Assembly: GCA_046542255.1 (NCBI GenBank)
Contig: JBKHBT010000017.1
Coordinates: 1-43,568, forward strand
From: JBKHBT01 sp046542255
GTDB lineage: Bacteria; UBP14; UBA6098; JBKHBT01
Direction of reading: 5' to 3'
Length of the DNA stretch: 43,568 nt
Positions 34,362-41,352 of the stretch are shown here, piece after piece. How positions within the stretch are numbered: position 1 is the stretch's first letter; the number at the start of each line of letters is the position of its first letter. Below the pieces are notes generated by a model. It saw only the letters and a program-made list of their open reading frames with translations, made no database searches and had not been told where the DNA came from. A program made the position numbers and the translations under genes.

Positions 34362-36009
34362 ACCCCATGATAGCTGCAATAATAAAGCCAATAATCCCAA
34401 GCCTCGGCATCTCCTGCCATAATGGAAAATCGGTTGTCTGCATAACAATCGATGAGCCGACAATCAAAGCGGCAACTACTATTGCAAAAGCGATGCGATT
34501 GCTAATTTTTTCGAGAGTTTTATTAAGCGGAGCAAGGCCATCTTCTGAAAATCGCAGTTCCATCTTATTGTCTTTGAATGTGCTTTTTATCTCATTGAAA
34601 TCATCCGGAATCTTATGAATGAAATCGACTAATTTTTTGAAACTATCCAAAACTTCATTAAAAGTCTTCTCGATTCCCATCTGTTCTTTAACAATGCGCT
34701 TGGCATGAGGCTCGATATATTTGATAACTGTGAAATCCGGGTCAAGCTTGCGGCATATGCCTTCCATTGTAACAAGGGCTTTTATCAGGATATAGAAATC
34801 TGGCGGAACAACAAGATTATGCTGAGTAAGAAGGTCGAGATTATCACGCATCAATTTACCAAGCTTCAATCTCTTAAGAGGCAAGTCGCGGTACTCATCG
34901 ATAAGGAGCGAAACCTCATGCTCGAATTTTTCCCGATTATCGAAATCATTGGTTCTGGAGAGTTTGAGCAGGGCTTCGCTAATTTTTTTGGGCTTTCTTT
35001 GAATTATTCCCATTATCATGCTGCCAATAAAATCTCGATGGCTGGGCAGTAGATAGCCCATCATACCAAAATCTATAAGAGCAATCCTGGAGCCTTCGAG
35101 AACAAAGATATTCCCGGGATGTGGGTCCGCATGATAAAATCCCTGCTCGAAAATCTGCTCGAGCATAAGTCTGGTAATTTCACGCGCTATTTTTGCGCGG
35201 TCATAGCCAGATACTCCATCGACTATCTTCGAAACCTTGATGCCTTCGATATATTCAATAACCAGTATCGAAGGCGAACAATATTCATTAAAAACATCAG
35301 GCACATATAATTCATCATCATCGCCAAAGTAGCGATTAAAACGCTGGATACTAGCAGCTTCAATGGTAAAATCTATTTCTTGATGGATAGTGGTCTCGAA
35401 TTCATCGACAATAGCATCAAGGCTTAGGGCTTTATATTCAGATATTTCACTTTCTATAAGTCGTGCCAAATCATGCATAATCTCGAGATCTACTTCGATG
35501 ATTTTCCGAATACCGGGCCTACGTATCTTCACAACACAATCTCTTCCATCAGCAAATTTTGCTTTATGAACCTGGGCTATCGATGCCGATGCAAATGGTT
35601 CGGGTTCAAAATGTGAAAAGACCTCCTCGAATTCTCCATTTAAGTCCCGCACCAGAATTTCTTTCGCCTTTTCAGAATCGAATGGTTTTACTTTGTCCTG
35701 AAGCTTTTCCAGCTCATCGAGAAGTTCCCGAGGCAGAAGATCCGGGCGATTGCTCATGATTTGGCCAAATTTTATAAACGTTGGCCCAAGCTCTTCTATA
35801 GCCATGCGTATTCTCTCCCAAAATGTATGAACTTCTAATGCTTTGAGCTTGATTTCGGGGATATATTTCTTATCGACGTTGAGTCTTTTTTCGAGATTGA
35901 GGCGGACTACCAAATCGCCAAAGCCATGTTTGGCCAAGACACCTATTATTTCTGCATATCGATTTACATGACGGTATGTCCGGGTCAGAGATGACAGCCG
36001 TCCGGGCAT
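34321..36009 (-). CDS. UbiB/ABC1 (AarF) family protein kinase-like
   Basis: The 562-residue protein has the ABC1/UbiB signature KFGQ at residues 80-83 (FIKFGQIMSNRPDLLP), the Ala-rich ASASIAQVHKAKF loop at about 140-152, VVKIRRPGI with the ATP-binding Lys161, and HADPHPGNIF and LIDFGM for the catalytic loop and DFG. The C-terminus has two membrane helices. UbiB proteins are ATPases linked to isoprenoid-quinone synthesis or lipid handling. It is directly downstream of a phasin-like gene (adjacent, no gap). Its 3' end is duplicated at 33296-33336. Confidence 0.92.
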   Translation of the reverse strand: MPGRLSSLTRTYRHVNRYAEIIGVLAKHGFGDLVVRLNLEKRLNVDKKYIPEIKLKALEVHTFWERIRMAIEELGPTFIKFGQIMSNRPDLLPRELLDELEKLQDKVKPFDSEKAKEILVRDLNGEFEEVFSHFEPEPFASASIAQVHKAKFADGRDCVVKIRRPGIRKIIEVDLEIMHDLARLIESEISEYKALSLDAIVDEFETTIHQEIDFTIEAASIQRFNRYFGDDDELYVPDVFNEYCSPSILVIEYIEGIKVSKIVDGVSGYDRAKIAREITRLMLEQIFEQGFYHADPHPGNIFVLEGSRIALIDFGMMGYLLPSHRDFIGSMIMGIIQRKPKKISEALLKLSRTNDFDNREKFEHEVSLLIDEYRDLPLKRLKLGKLMRDNLDLLTQHNLVVPPDFYILIKALVTMEGICRKLDPDFTVIKYIEPHAKRIVKEQMGIEKTFNEVLDSFKKLVDFIHKIPDDFNEIKSTFKDNKMELRFSEDGLAPLNKTLEKISNRIAFAIVVAALIVGSSIVMQTTDFPLWQEMPRLGIIGFIIAAIMGFWLLISIIRSGKM

Positions 36010-36357
36010 CTATTTGCCTTCTTCTTCATTGGTTGCTTTTTCAGCTTTTGCCTTGGTTTTTTCTTTGGCGAGCTTAGCTTCTAATAAATCGACTTTTTTC
36101 TTTAGCTCATCTAATTCTTCTTTTGTAGTTAAGTCTGTGCTGGATAATGCCTTCTTAACCATATTATCGATTTGGTTTTGAAGCTTGTTTTTCTCTTCCT
36201 GAGAGCGATTTTTTAGTTCTTCATAGAGCTTGCGGCCTTCATCTTCGGACAATTCGCGTTCCTTTACGATGTCCTTAGCAATTTTTTCAATTGCATCTAC
36301 AGTTAACGATGCAAGACCGATTCCTGTATAAAAGGTTTTTTCAAAAAAGTTAGACAT
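36010..36357 (-). CDS. Phasin/PhaF-like coiled-coil protein
   Basis: The 115-residue protein starts with an amphipathic segment (FFEKTFYTGIGLASLTVDAI), then a long charged helix and a Lys/Glu/Ala-rich tail. This is the pattern of the phasin-like/PhaF-PhaI group. Such proteins are often encoded next to AarF/UbiB genes, as here (stop and start adjoin). Granule association is not implied by sequence alone; a helper role for the neighbour is likelier. SD AAGGAG precedes the ATG. Confidence 0.7.
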   Translation of the reverse strand: MSNFFEKTFYTGIGLASLTVDAIEKIAKDIVKERELSEDEGRKLYEELKNRSQEEKNKLQNQIDNMVKKALSSTDLTTKEELDELKKKVDLLEAKLAKEKTKAKAEKATNEEEGK

Positions 36358-36394
36358 TATGTCTCCTTCGTTAATTGTTTAATTACATATTTAT

Positions 36395-36423
36395 AAAATA
36401 CGAAATTACAGTAGTTTAGTCAA
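36395..36423 (-). promoter_or_regulatory. Promoter of the phasin-like/ubiB operon
   Basis: On the minus strand TTGACT (36418-36423), 17-nt spacer, TATTTT (36395-36400), 38 nt before the ATG. Confidence 0.6.
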
Positions 36424-36504
36424 GTTGTATAAATATTAAATTAGTCATTTTACATATTTACAGCACAATACATTCAAAGTTTCATTTTTTTTTTCATTTT
36501 CTTC

Positions 36505-36532
36505 TTGCGTAAAATTAGAAAGCATATATTTT
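36505..36532 (+). promoter_or_regulatory. tRNA-Pro promoter
   Basis: TTGCGT (36505-36510), 16-nt spacer, TATTTT (36527-36532), about 11 nt before the mature tRNA. Confidence 0.55.
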
Positions 36533-36543
36533 AAGATGAACTT

Positions 36544-36618
36544 CGGGGTGTGGCGCAGTCCGGCTAGCGCGCTTGCTTTGGGAGCAAGATGTCGGAGGTT
36601 CGAATCCTCTCACCCCGA
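36544..36618 (+). tRNA. tRNA-Pro (anticodon TGG)
   Basis: Acceptor CGGGGTG (36544-36550) pairs with CACCCCG (36611-36617), discriminator A at 36618. The anticodon arm CTTGC/GCAAG holds loop TTTGGGA with TGG at 36579-36581. CCA is not encoded. Confidence 0.95.
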
Positions 36619-36679
36619 TTTTTTCTTTAAGCATAATCCCAAATACATTCTAATTTTCGCGATGATTTTGGGCTTCAAT

Positions 36680-38347
36680 TTAGAACAAGCCCGATATCTC
36701 GCCATCATCATTAATATTAATATCCAAAGCCGATGGCCTTTTAGATAAACCGGGCATGAGCATAATATCACCAGTAACTGGCACCAGGAAACCGGCTCCT
36801 GAAGAAACTTGAATTTCGCGAACTGTCACTAAAAAGTCTCTCGGCCTTCCCAAGAGCTTGGGATTATCCGATAGCGATTTCTGAGTTTTGGCAATGCAGA
36901 CAGGCAAGTGCTCAAGGCCGAGTTTTTTGATAATCTTGATATCTTTTTGGGCCTGTTTCTGGCAATCGACTGCTTTGGAGCCATAGATTTCGCTACAGAC
37001 CTTTTGTACTTTTTCCTCGATGCTTGTATCCAGATCATATAGTGGTTTGTATCTCATGTCTTTATCGGCTTCTTCAGATACCATCTGTGCCAGCTCTTCT
37101 GCGCCAAGGCCGCCTTTTGCATGAACATCGGAAACGGCAGCTTTGACACCTTTCGAGAAACAGAAATCCCTAACAATCTTGATTTCTTCATCGGTATCGC
37201 TATGGAATTTATTGATAGCTACGACTGCTGGCATATTGAATTTAGCAATATTTTCAAGATGTTTTGCAAGGTTTTCTAAGCCTTTTTCGACTGCTTCCGG
37301 ATTGGGGCTATCGAGTTCTTTTTTATCCATTCCACCATGCATTTTCAAAGCACGAACAGTTGCTACCAATACAACTACTTTTGGGTCTAAATCGGCTTTT
37401 CTGCTGACGATATCGAAGAATTTCTCAGCGCCGAGGTCGAAACCAAAACCAGCTTCTGTTACAACATAGTCTGTCATTTTAAGGCCCATCTTCATCGAAA
37501 GGGTTGTGCATGTGCCTTGAGCTATATTGGCAAATGGGCCGCCATGGACAAATGCTGGAGTATGTTCTGTGGTCTGAACAAGATTGGGCTTGAGCGCATG
37601 TTTTAATACAGAAGCGACTGCGCCAGAAATTCCGATATCATCCAAATATACTGGTTCTTTATCATAGGTATAGCCGAGTCTGATTTTGCCAAGTCTTTCC
37701 TTCAATTGCTGATAATTATCGACAAGGCCAAGAATTGCCATGATTTCGCTGGAAGCAGAGATTGCAAAATGGCTTTCTCTTGGTGTGCCATTTGCTCTTC
37801 CTCCTAATCCGATAACAATATTACGAAGAGAGCGGTCATTCATGTCCATAACCCGATTCCAGACAATTCGCCTTGGGTCGAACATAGGCGGAGTATGCCT
37901 ATGAATATGATTATCCATCACGGCAGTTATTAGGTTATGTGCTGTGGTTACGGCATGAATATCGCCGGTAAAATGCATATTGATATCTTCCATAGGCAAG
38001 ACCTGAGACATACCGCCGCCAGCGGCACCACCTTTGATACCAAATAGCGGACCAAGAGATGGCTCTCGAAGTGTAACGATTGATTTTTTGCCAATTCGAT
38101 TAAGCCCCATCGAAAGGCCGATCGAGGTCGTGGTTTTGCCTTCGCCAGCAGGAGTAGGGGTTATCGCAGATACAAGAATTAGCTTGCCATCGGGCTTGTC
38201 TTTCATCTTTTCGTATTGCTCGAATTCAACTTTGGCGATATGTTTGCCATAAGGATAAATATTATCCTGCGAAATCCCGATAGTTTCGGCTATTTCGCCA
38301 ATTGGCTTCAAATCTATGCTTTGCGCAATGTCGATATCTGATCTCAT
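36680..38347 (-). CDS. fhs: Formate-tetrahydrofolate ligase
   Basis: Fhs makes 10-formyl-THF from formate, THF and ATP in one-carbon metabolism. The P-loop region AITPTPAGEGKTTTSIGL is at about residues 61-78 and the conserved LREPSLGPLFGIKGGAAGGG follows. ATG 38347 is chosen because AGGAG lies correctly before it; the in-frame ATG six codons upstream has no SD. Length (555) is the family norm. It may feed folate-linked purine or acetogenic-type reactions; nothing nearby decides which. The C-terminus MLMPGLSKRPSALDININ is typical. Confidence 0.96.
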   Translation of the reverse strand: MRSDIDIAQSIDLKPIGEIAETIGISQDNIYPYGKHIAKVEFEQYEKMKDKPDGKLILVSAITPTPAGEGKTTTSIGLSMGLNRIGKKSIVTLREPSLGPLFGIKGGAAGGGMSQVLPMEDINMHFTGDIHAVTTAHNLITAVMDNHIHRHTPPMFDPRRIVWNRVMDMNDRSLRNIVIGLGGRANGTPRESHFAISASSEIMAILGLVDNYQQLKERLGKIRLGYTYDKEPVYLDDIGISGAVASVLKHALKPNLVQTTEHTPAFVHGGPFANIAQGTCTTLSMKMGLKMTDYVVTEAGFGFDLGAEKFFDIVSRKADLDPKVVVLVATVRALKMHGGMDKKELDSPNPEAVEKGLENLAKHLENIAKFNMPAVVAINKFHSDTDEEIKIVRDFCFSKGVKAAVSDVHAKGGLGAEELAQMVSEEADKDMRYKPLYDLDTSIEEKVQKVCSEIYGSKAVDCQKQAQKDIKIIKKLGLEHLPVCIAKTQKSLSDNPKLLGRPRDFLVTVREIQVSSGAGFLVPVTGDIMLMPGLSKRPSALDININDDGEISGLF

Positions 38348-38386
38348 TTTGACTCCTTTTGCCATATTGGTCTTATTCTATTCTAT

Positions 38387-38415
38387 ATTATATGAAATAA
38401 AACTATGCAAGTCAA
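38387..38415 (-). promoter_or_regulatory. fhs promoter
   Basis: On the minus strand TTGACT (38410-38415), 17-nt spacer, perfect TATAAT (38387-38392), about 33 nt of leader before the ATG. Confidence 0.8.
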
Positions 38416-38494
38416 TGAGAATATTGTTTTATGATATTGTGAAAATTGATACATTGTAGGGGGTTAGAGTATTTATAAAGCTGTAAAAAGTGTT

Positions 38495-39034
38495 TTAATT
38501 TTGTTCAATACTACTTTTTTCTGAACTTATTGGTAAATATCGCCCCAATAAAACAGAACTAATAATTACCAAAGGCAATGAAACTCCAAATCGTATAGCA
38601 GTGAATTTTATCCCGATAAAAGATGCTTCGAAAAGAGTCATCGGAATTCTACAAATTGCTGCTGCTCCAAGATAGGTATAGATAAAGGAAGATGCAGCAC
38701 CTTTGCTATGAAGCGTAAATGCAAGTGGAATCGCAACATATAGCCCGCCAACCGTTGTACTTGCTAATAGGATTGCCCAGATAAGGCTCATCACACTAGT
38801 CTCGCTGCCGACATGCCTTTCTACATGTTCGCGTTTGACCCAAATATCAAAAAGGCCGATAAGTATAAATGCAGCGGGAATAATCTTTAACATATCAATA
38901 ATAAAATCTATTAGATTTTTTCGTATTCCAATTCCTGGCTCAAATTCAACAAAATGTGAAAACAAAAGAAATGCAAAAAATATTGATAAGAATATAATAT
39001 TTATCAAATGATTTGGTTTTTTGGATGATTTCAT
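38495..39034 (-). CDS. Permease half, DUF318/ArsP-like, C-terminal
   Basis: The 179-residue membrane protein has about four to five hydrophobic segments. It resembles the C-terminal half of the predicted permease family DUF318 (YraQ/ArsP type), which is usually one protein of about 300 residues with two similar halves. It overlaps the gene of the other half by 4 bp (ATGA). The two products probably pair in the membrane. Substrate unknown; metalloid export is known for some members. Confidence 0.65.
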   Translation of the reverse strand: MKSSKKPNHLINIIFLSIFFAFLLFSHFVEFEPGIGIRKNLIDFIIDMLKIIPAAFILIGLFDIWVKREHVERHVGSETSVMSLIWAILLASTTVGGLYVAIPLAFTLHSKGAASSFIYTYLGAAAICRIPMTLFEASFIGIKFTAIRFGVSLPLVIISSVLLGRYLPISSEKSSIEQN

Positions 39035-39531
39035 ATAAAGATCTCACCATAAAATAGGCCTACACTAATAGCAACCAATAATGCTATCAAAAGCCCTACC
39101 AGGTTTCTTATTATCGTAATCTTTATTCCAAAATATTCCCTCTCGAGAGGAAAAGTAAGAACACCAACAAGCATCATAGTAGTTGTAAAAGTAGAAAGTA
39201 CCATATAAGGTACACCTTTCTGAGCCAAAATACCAGCCAGTGGAAAGACAATAAAACCCGGCATAAAAGTTATAGTGCCAATCAAACCACCAACAAGGAT
39301 CCCCAGCCAAAGATTCTCTGCCCCAAGATACTTGCTTATTCCTTCCTGCGGAAATAAGGTCAGCGCTATGGATACAAGTAATAGCATGATACTAAAAGCC
39401 GGAAGGATCCTCTTGAATTTTTTCCAGGATAATTTTAGTCCCTTAAGGGTTTTATCACGATTAAATATAGAAGAAATAATAATAACAACTGCTGTGAAGA
39501 TGTACAGGTAAAGAAAAGAGTTCATAGTCAA
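39031..39531 (-). CDS. Permease half, DUF318/ArsP-like, N-terminal
   Basis: The 166-residue membrane protein has about five hydrophobic segments, with LGILVGGLIGTITFMPGFIV and FPLAGILAQKGVPYMVLSTF resembling the glycine/proline-rich inverted helices of this permease family. It overlaps the AhpD-like gene upstream by 4 bp and the second half-permease gene downstream by 4 bp, so all three are one coupled operon. Confidence 0.65.
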   Translation of the reverse strand: MTMNSFLYLYIFTAVVIIISSIFNRDKTLKGLKLSWKKFKRILPAFSIMLLLVSIALTLFPQEGISKYLGAENLWLGILVGGLIGTITFMPGFIVFPLAGILAQKGVPYMVLSTFTTTMMLVGVLTFPLEREYFGIKITIIRNLVGLLIALLVAISVGLFYGEIFI

Positions 39532-40121
39532 GCCTTATACCCCTGAATTTCATCCTCAGTATATTCTACACCAAGCCCTAAAGCGATCCTATTCACAAAA
39601 TTGAAATATGATATAATAAGATTGATTTGAAGAATTGCTTCATCATCAATATTAAGTTTTTTGAGCTTTTGAATATCATAATTTTGCATATTTTCTTGGT
39701 TAATTGTTAGCTTAATTGCGTATTTTGCTATAGCTTTTTCTCGTTCACGAAAATCCAAAGCATCTAAATAAAAGACAATTTTGCTGTCTGGATTTTTTGA
39801 TAGTAGCTCCAGGCTGTTTAAAATTTGATCGACATCGTCACGGTATTTTCTGAGAGACTCAGCATGGTGATTTATACAATATGCACATTTATTCATAGAT
39901 GAAACAATAACAGCAATCAGCTCACATAACTCTCGATTTATTGTAGAATTTTCGAACATGATAGCATTATAGAGCATAAGATGTGCACGCAGAGCCTTCG
40001 GATTCAAGCTATGAACTCTAAGAATATTGGCAACCTTGCCACGCGATTTCTCGATATCTCTGTAGATTTTGTCCAAATATCCCTTTGCGTCTTCTGATGA
40101 GATTTCATTTATCCATGACAT
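39528..40121 (-). CDS. AhpD-like (carboxymuconolactone decarboxylase family) protein
   Basis: The 197-residue protein carries the AhpD active-site motif Cys-Ala-Tyr-Cys-x3-His (SSMNKCAYCINHHAESLRKY) after a conserved NRELCELIAVIV helix. AhpD-type proteins are thiol peroxidases or disulfide reductases; this peroxidase-related subgroup is uncharacterised in detail. It is the first gene of an operon with two permease halves (4-bp overlaps), which hints at redox coupling of the transport, for example of a metalloid. That is inference. Confidence 0.8.
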   Translation of the reverse strand: MSWINEISSEDAKGYLDKIYRDIEKSRGKVANILRVHSLNPKALRAHLMLYNAIMFENSTINRELCELIAVIVSSMNKCAYCINHHAESLRKYRDDVDQILNSLELLSKNPDSKIVFYLDALDFREREKAIAKYAIKLTINQENMQNYDIQKLKKLNIDDEAILQINLIISYFNFVNRIALGLGVEYTEDEIQGYKA

Positions 40122-40265
40122 ATGTACTCCTTCGATTGCATTTATTGAAAATTATAAGAATTTGGTTAAATATCAAGATATAAATATTAAACTGGGGAGC
40201 AATGACTTAAGGTAATTATGCAAGTAAAATATATAAGTAAGATGAATTAAAGTAGCTTAAGAGAT

Positions 40266-40541
40266 TTAATTAATTGATCTAATCTCCCAAATGTTTTTGT
40301 CCAGATCGATTTCATAACCATCGCCTTTACGAAGGGATATTTCGCCTTTGGAATTTATTACTCTGTGCCATGGGAGATTGTGCTTTTGACTCTGGCTGTT
40401 TAATGTTCATGAAACAAGCCTGGGGTTGTCTCTGGTTTTTCTTGCTAATATTGTGACTGCTCCATAGGTAAGGATTTTATTTTCCGCGTTGTTTTTGATG
40501 ATATAGATGATTTTCTCGGAGAGAGTAGTTTGCTCTTTCAT
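40266..40541 (-). pseudogene. Alkyltransferase-like (ATL/MGMT-family) pseudogene with in-frame TGA
   Basis: A 92-codon frame (ATG at 40541, TAA at 40266-40268) is open except for one TGA at 40407-40409 (codon 45). The two parts read as one small ATL/MGMT DNA-binding domain: KILTYGAVTILARKTRDNPR before the stop, LPWHRVINSKGEISLRKGDG after it. ATL proteins have Trp in place of the reactive Cys of the PCHR motif; here LPWHR fits ATL. The stopped codon falls where the family normally has Trp (RLVS-W-TLNS), so TGG to TGA is the likely mutation. It begins 2 nt after the DUF4332-like gene. Confidence 0.8.
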
Positions 40542-40542
40542 T

Positions 40543-41247
40543 TTATAGTTCTAAATACCTGGCATAGAATTTACTAAGCTGTAAATCTTCTGGTTTGAAG
40601 TCGATGCGTTTATACCCTTTGTTTTTATACAATTCTGAGAATCTTCGGCAGGCTTCTTCGGCATCGATATTCAGAAAGTCTCCTACTGATTTTATATCGC
40701 TTTCATAGATTATTTTTGCAAATACAGCTCCAACGCCATAGATACGACTAAGATCGCAAAGTGCATATAGTTGATTAAGTTTTGTAATCGATATATTTTT
40801 CTTATTGGCAAAATGATTTCGCTGATTTTGGCTTTGGAGGTCTTCGAACACATGCAGGGAGCTTGTAAAGCCTTCCAGTTCCAGTTCAAATAGGAATTCT
40901 TCATCGAATCCGGGAAAATCTTCCAGCCTGATAGGTTTTGGGACAAATGATGATATTTCCCGTTTTAAGATTCGGAGATATTTGATGTCAATCGAAGATT
41001 TTTCTGATAAATTAGCTAATTTCTTTTTGGTCTTGAGAAAATCGTATAATCTAGCTAGATCGCCAATACCAAGTTTTTCGATCTGAGAAAAATTTTTATC
41101 TATATTTTCTAACAGTATTTTTCGGCTTGGGATTAGACTCCGGCTTTTTAGGCTATCTTTGAATTCTCTGGTGCTAATCTTTCTTAAGTCGGTTTTATAC
41201 TTCAATTTGAGCCTTTCTGGCAACTTATTGATACTCTTTTCTTTCAA
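40543..41247 (-). CDS. DUF4332-like helix-hairpin-helix protein
   Basis: The 234-residue protein contains two helix-hairpin-helix-like stretches of the DUF4332 type: IEKLGIGDLARLYDFL (about 56-71) and, near the C-terminus, DLSRIYGVGAVFAKIIYESD with SVGDFLNIDAEEACRRF. Such repeats bind DNA or protein non-specifically. The gene starts with TTG; no in-frame ATG is near. The ATL pseudogene follows 2 nt later on the same strand, which would fit a DNA-repair pairing, but this is inference. Confidence 0.6.
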   Translation of the reverse strand: MKEKSINKLPERLKLKYKTDLRKISTREFKDSLKSRSLIPSRKILLENIDKNFSQIEKLGIGDLARLYDFLKTKKKLANLSEKSSIDIKYLRILKREISSFVPKPIRLEDFPGFDEEFLFELELEGFTSSLHVFEDLQSQNQRNHFANKKNISITKLNQLYALCDLSRIYGVGAVFAKIIYESDIKSVGDFLNIDAEEACRRFSELYKNKGYKRIDFKPEDLQLSKFYARYLEL

Positions 41248-41299
41248 ATTAGAAACAGAGTTAAAATATATCGAATCATCAGATAATTACAAACAAAAA

Positions 41300-41323
41300 A
41301 AGGGCACTCAAAAGAGTGCCCTT
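41300..41323 (-). terminator. Terminator of the repeat protein gene
   Basis: AAGGGCACTC (41300-41309) pairs perfectly with GAGTGCCCTT (41314-41323) across AAAA, followed on the minus strand by a long T-run. A strong intrinsic terminator 30 nt after the stop of the gene at 41353. Confidence 0.88.
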
Positions 41324-41352
41324 AAAGAAACAGCTAAAAAGGTTAGTGTCTA

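Noticed and set aside
34142..34420. Minus-strand 92-codon frame reading through the CACAAAG repeats
   Set aside because: Its Cys/Leu-rich product comes from the tandem repeat and then overlaps ubiB out of frame; it shares a few residues with the SIR2-like stub only because both read the ubiB 3' end.
40407..40409. UGA read as tryptophan (alternative genetic code)
   Set aside because: Several intact genes in the window end with TGA, so a single nonsense mutation is the simpler explanation.
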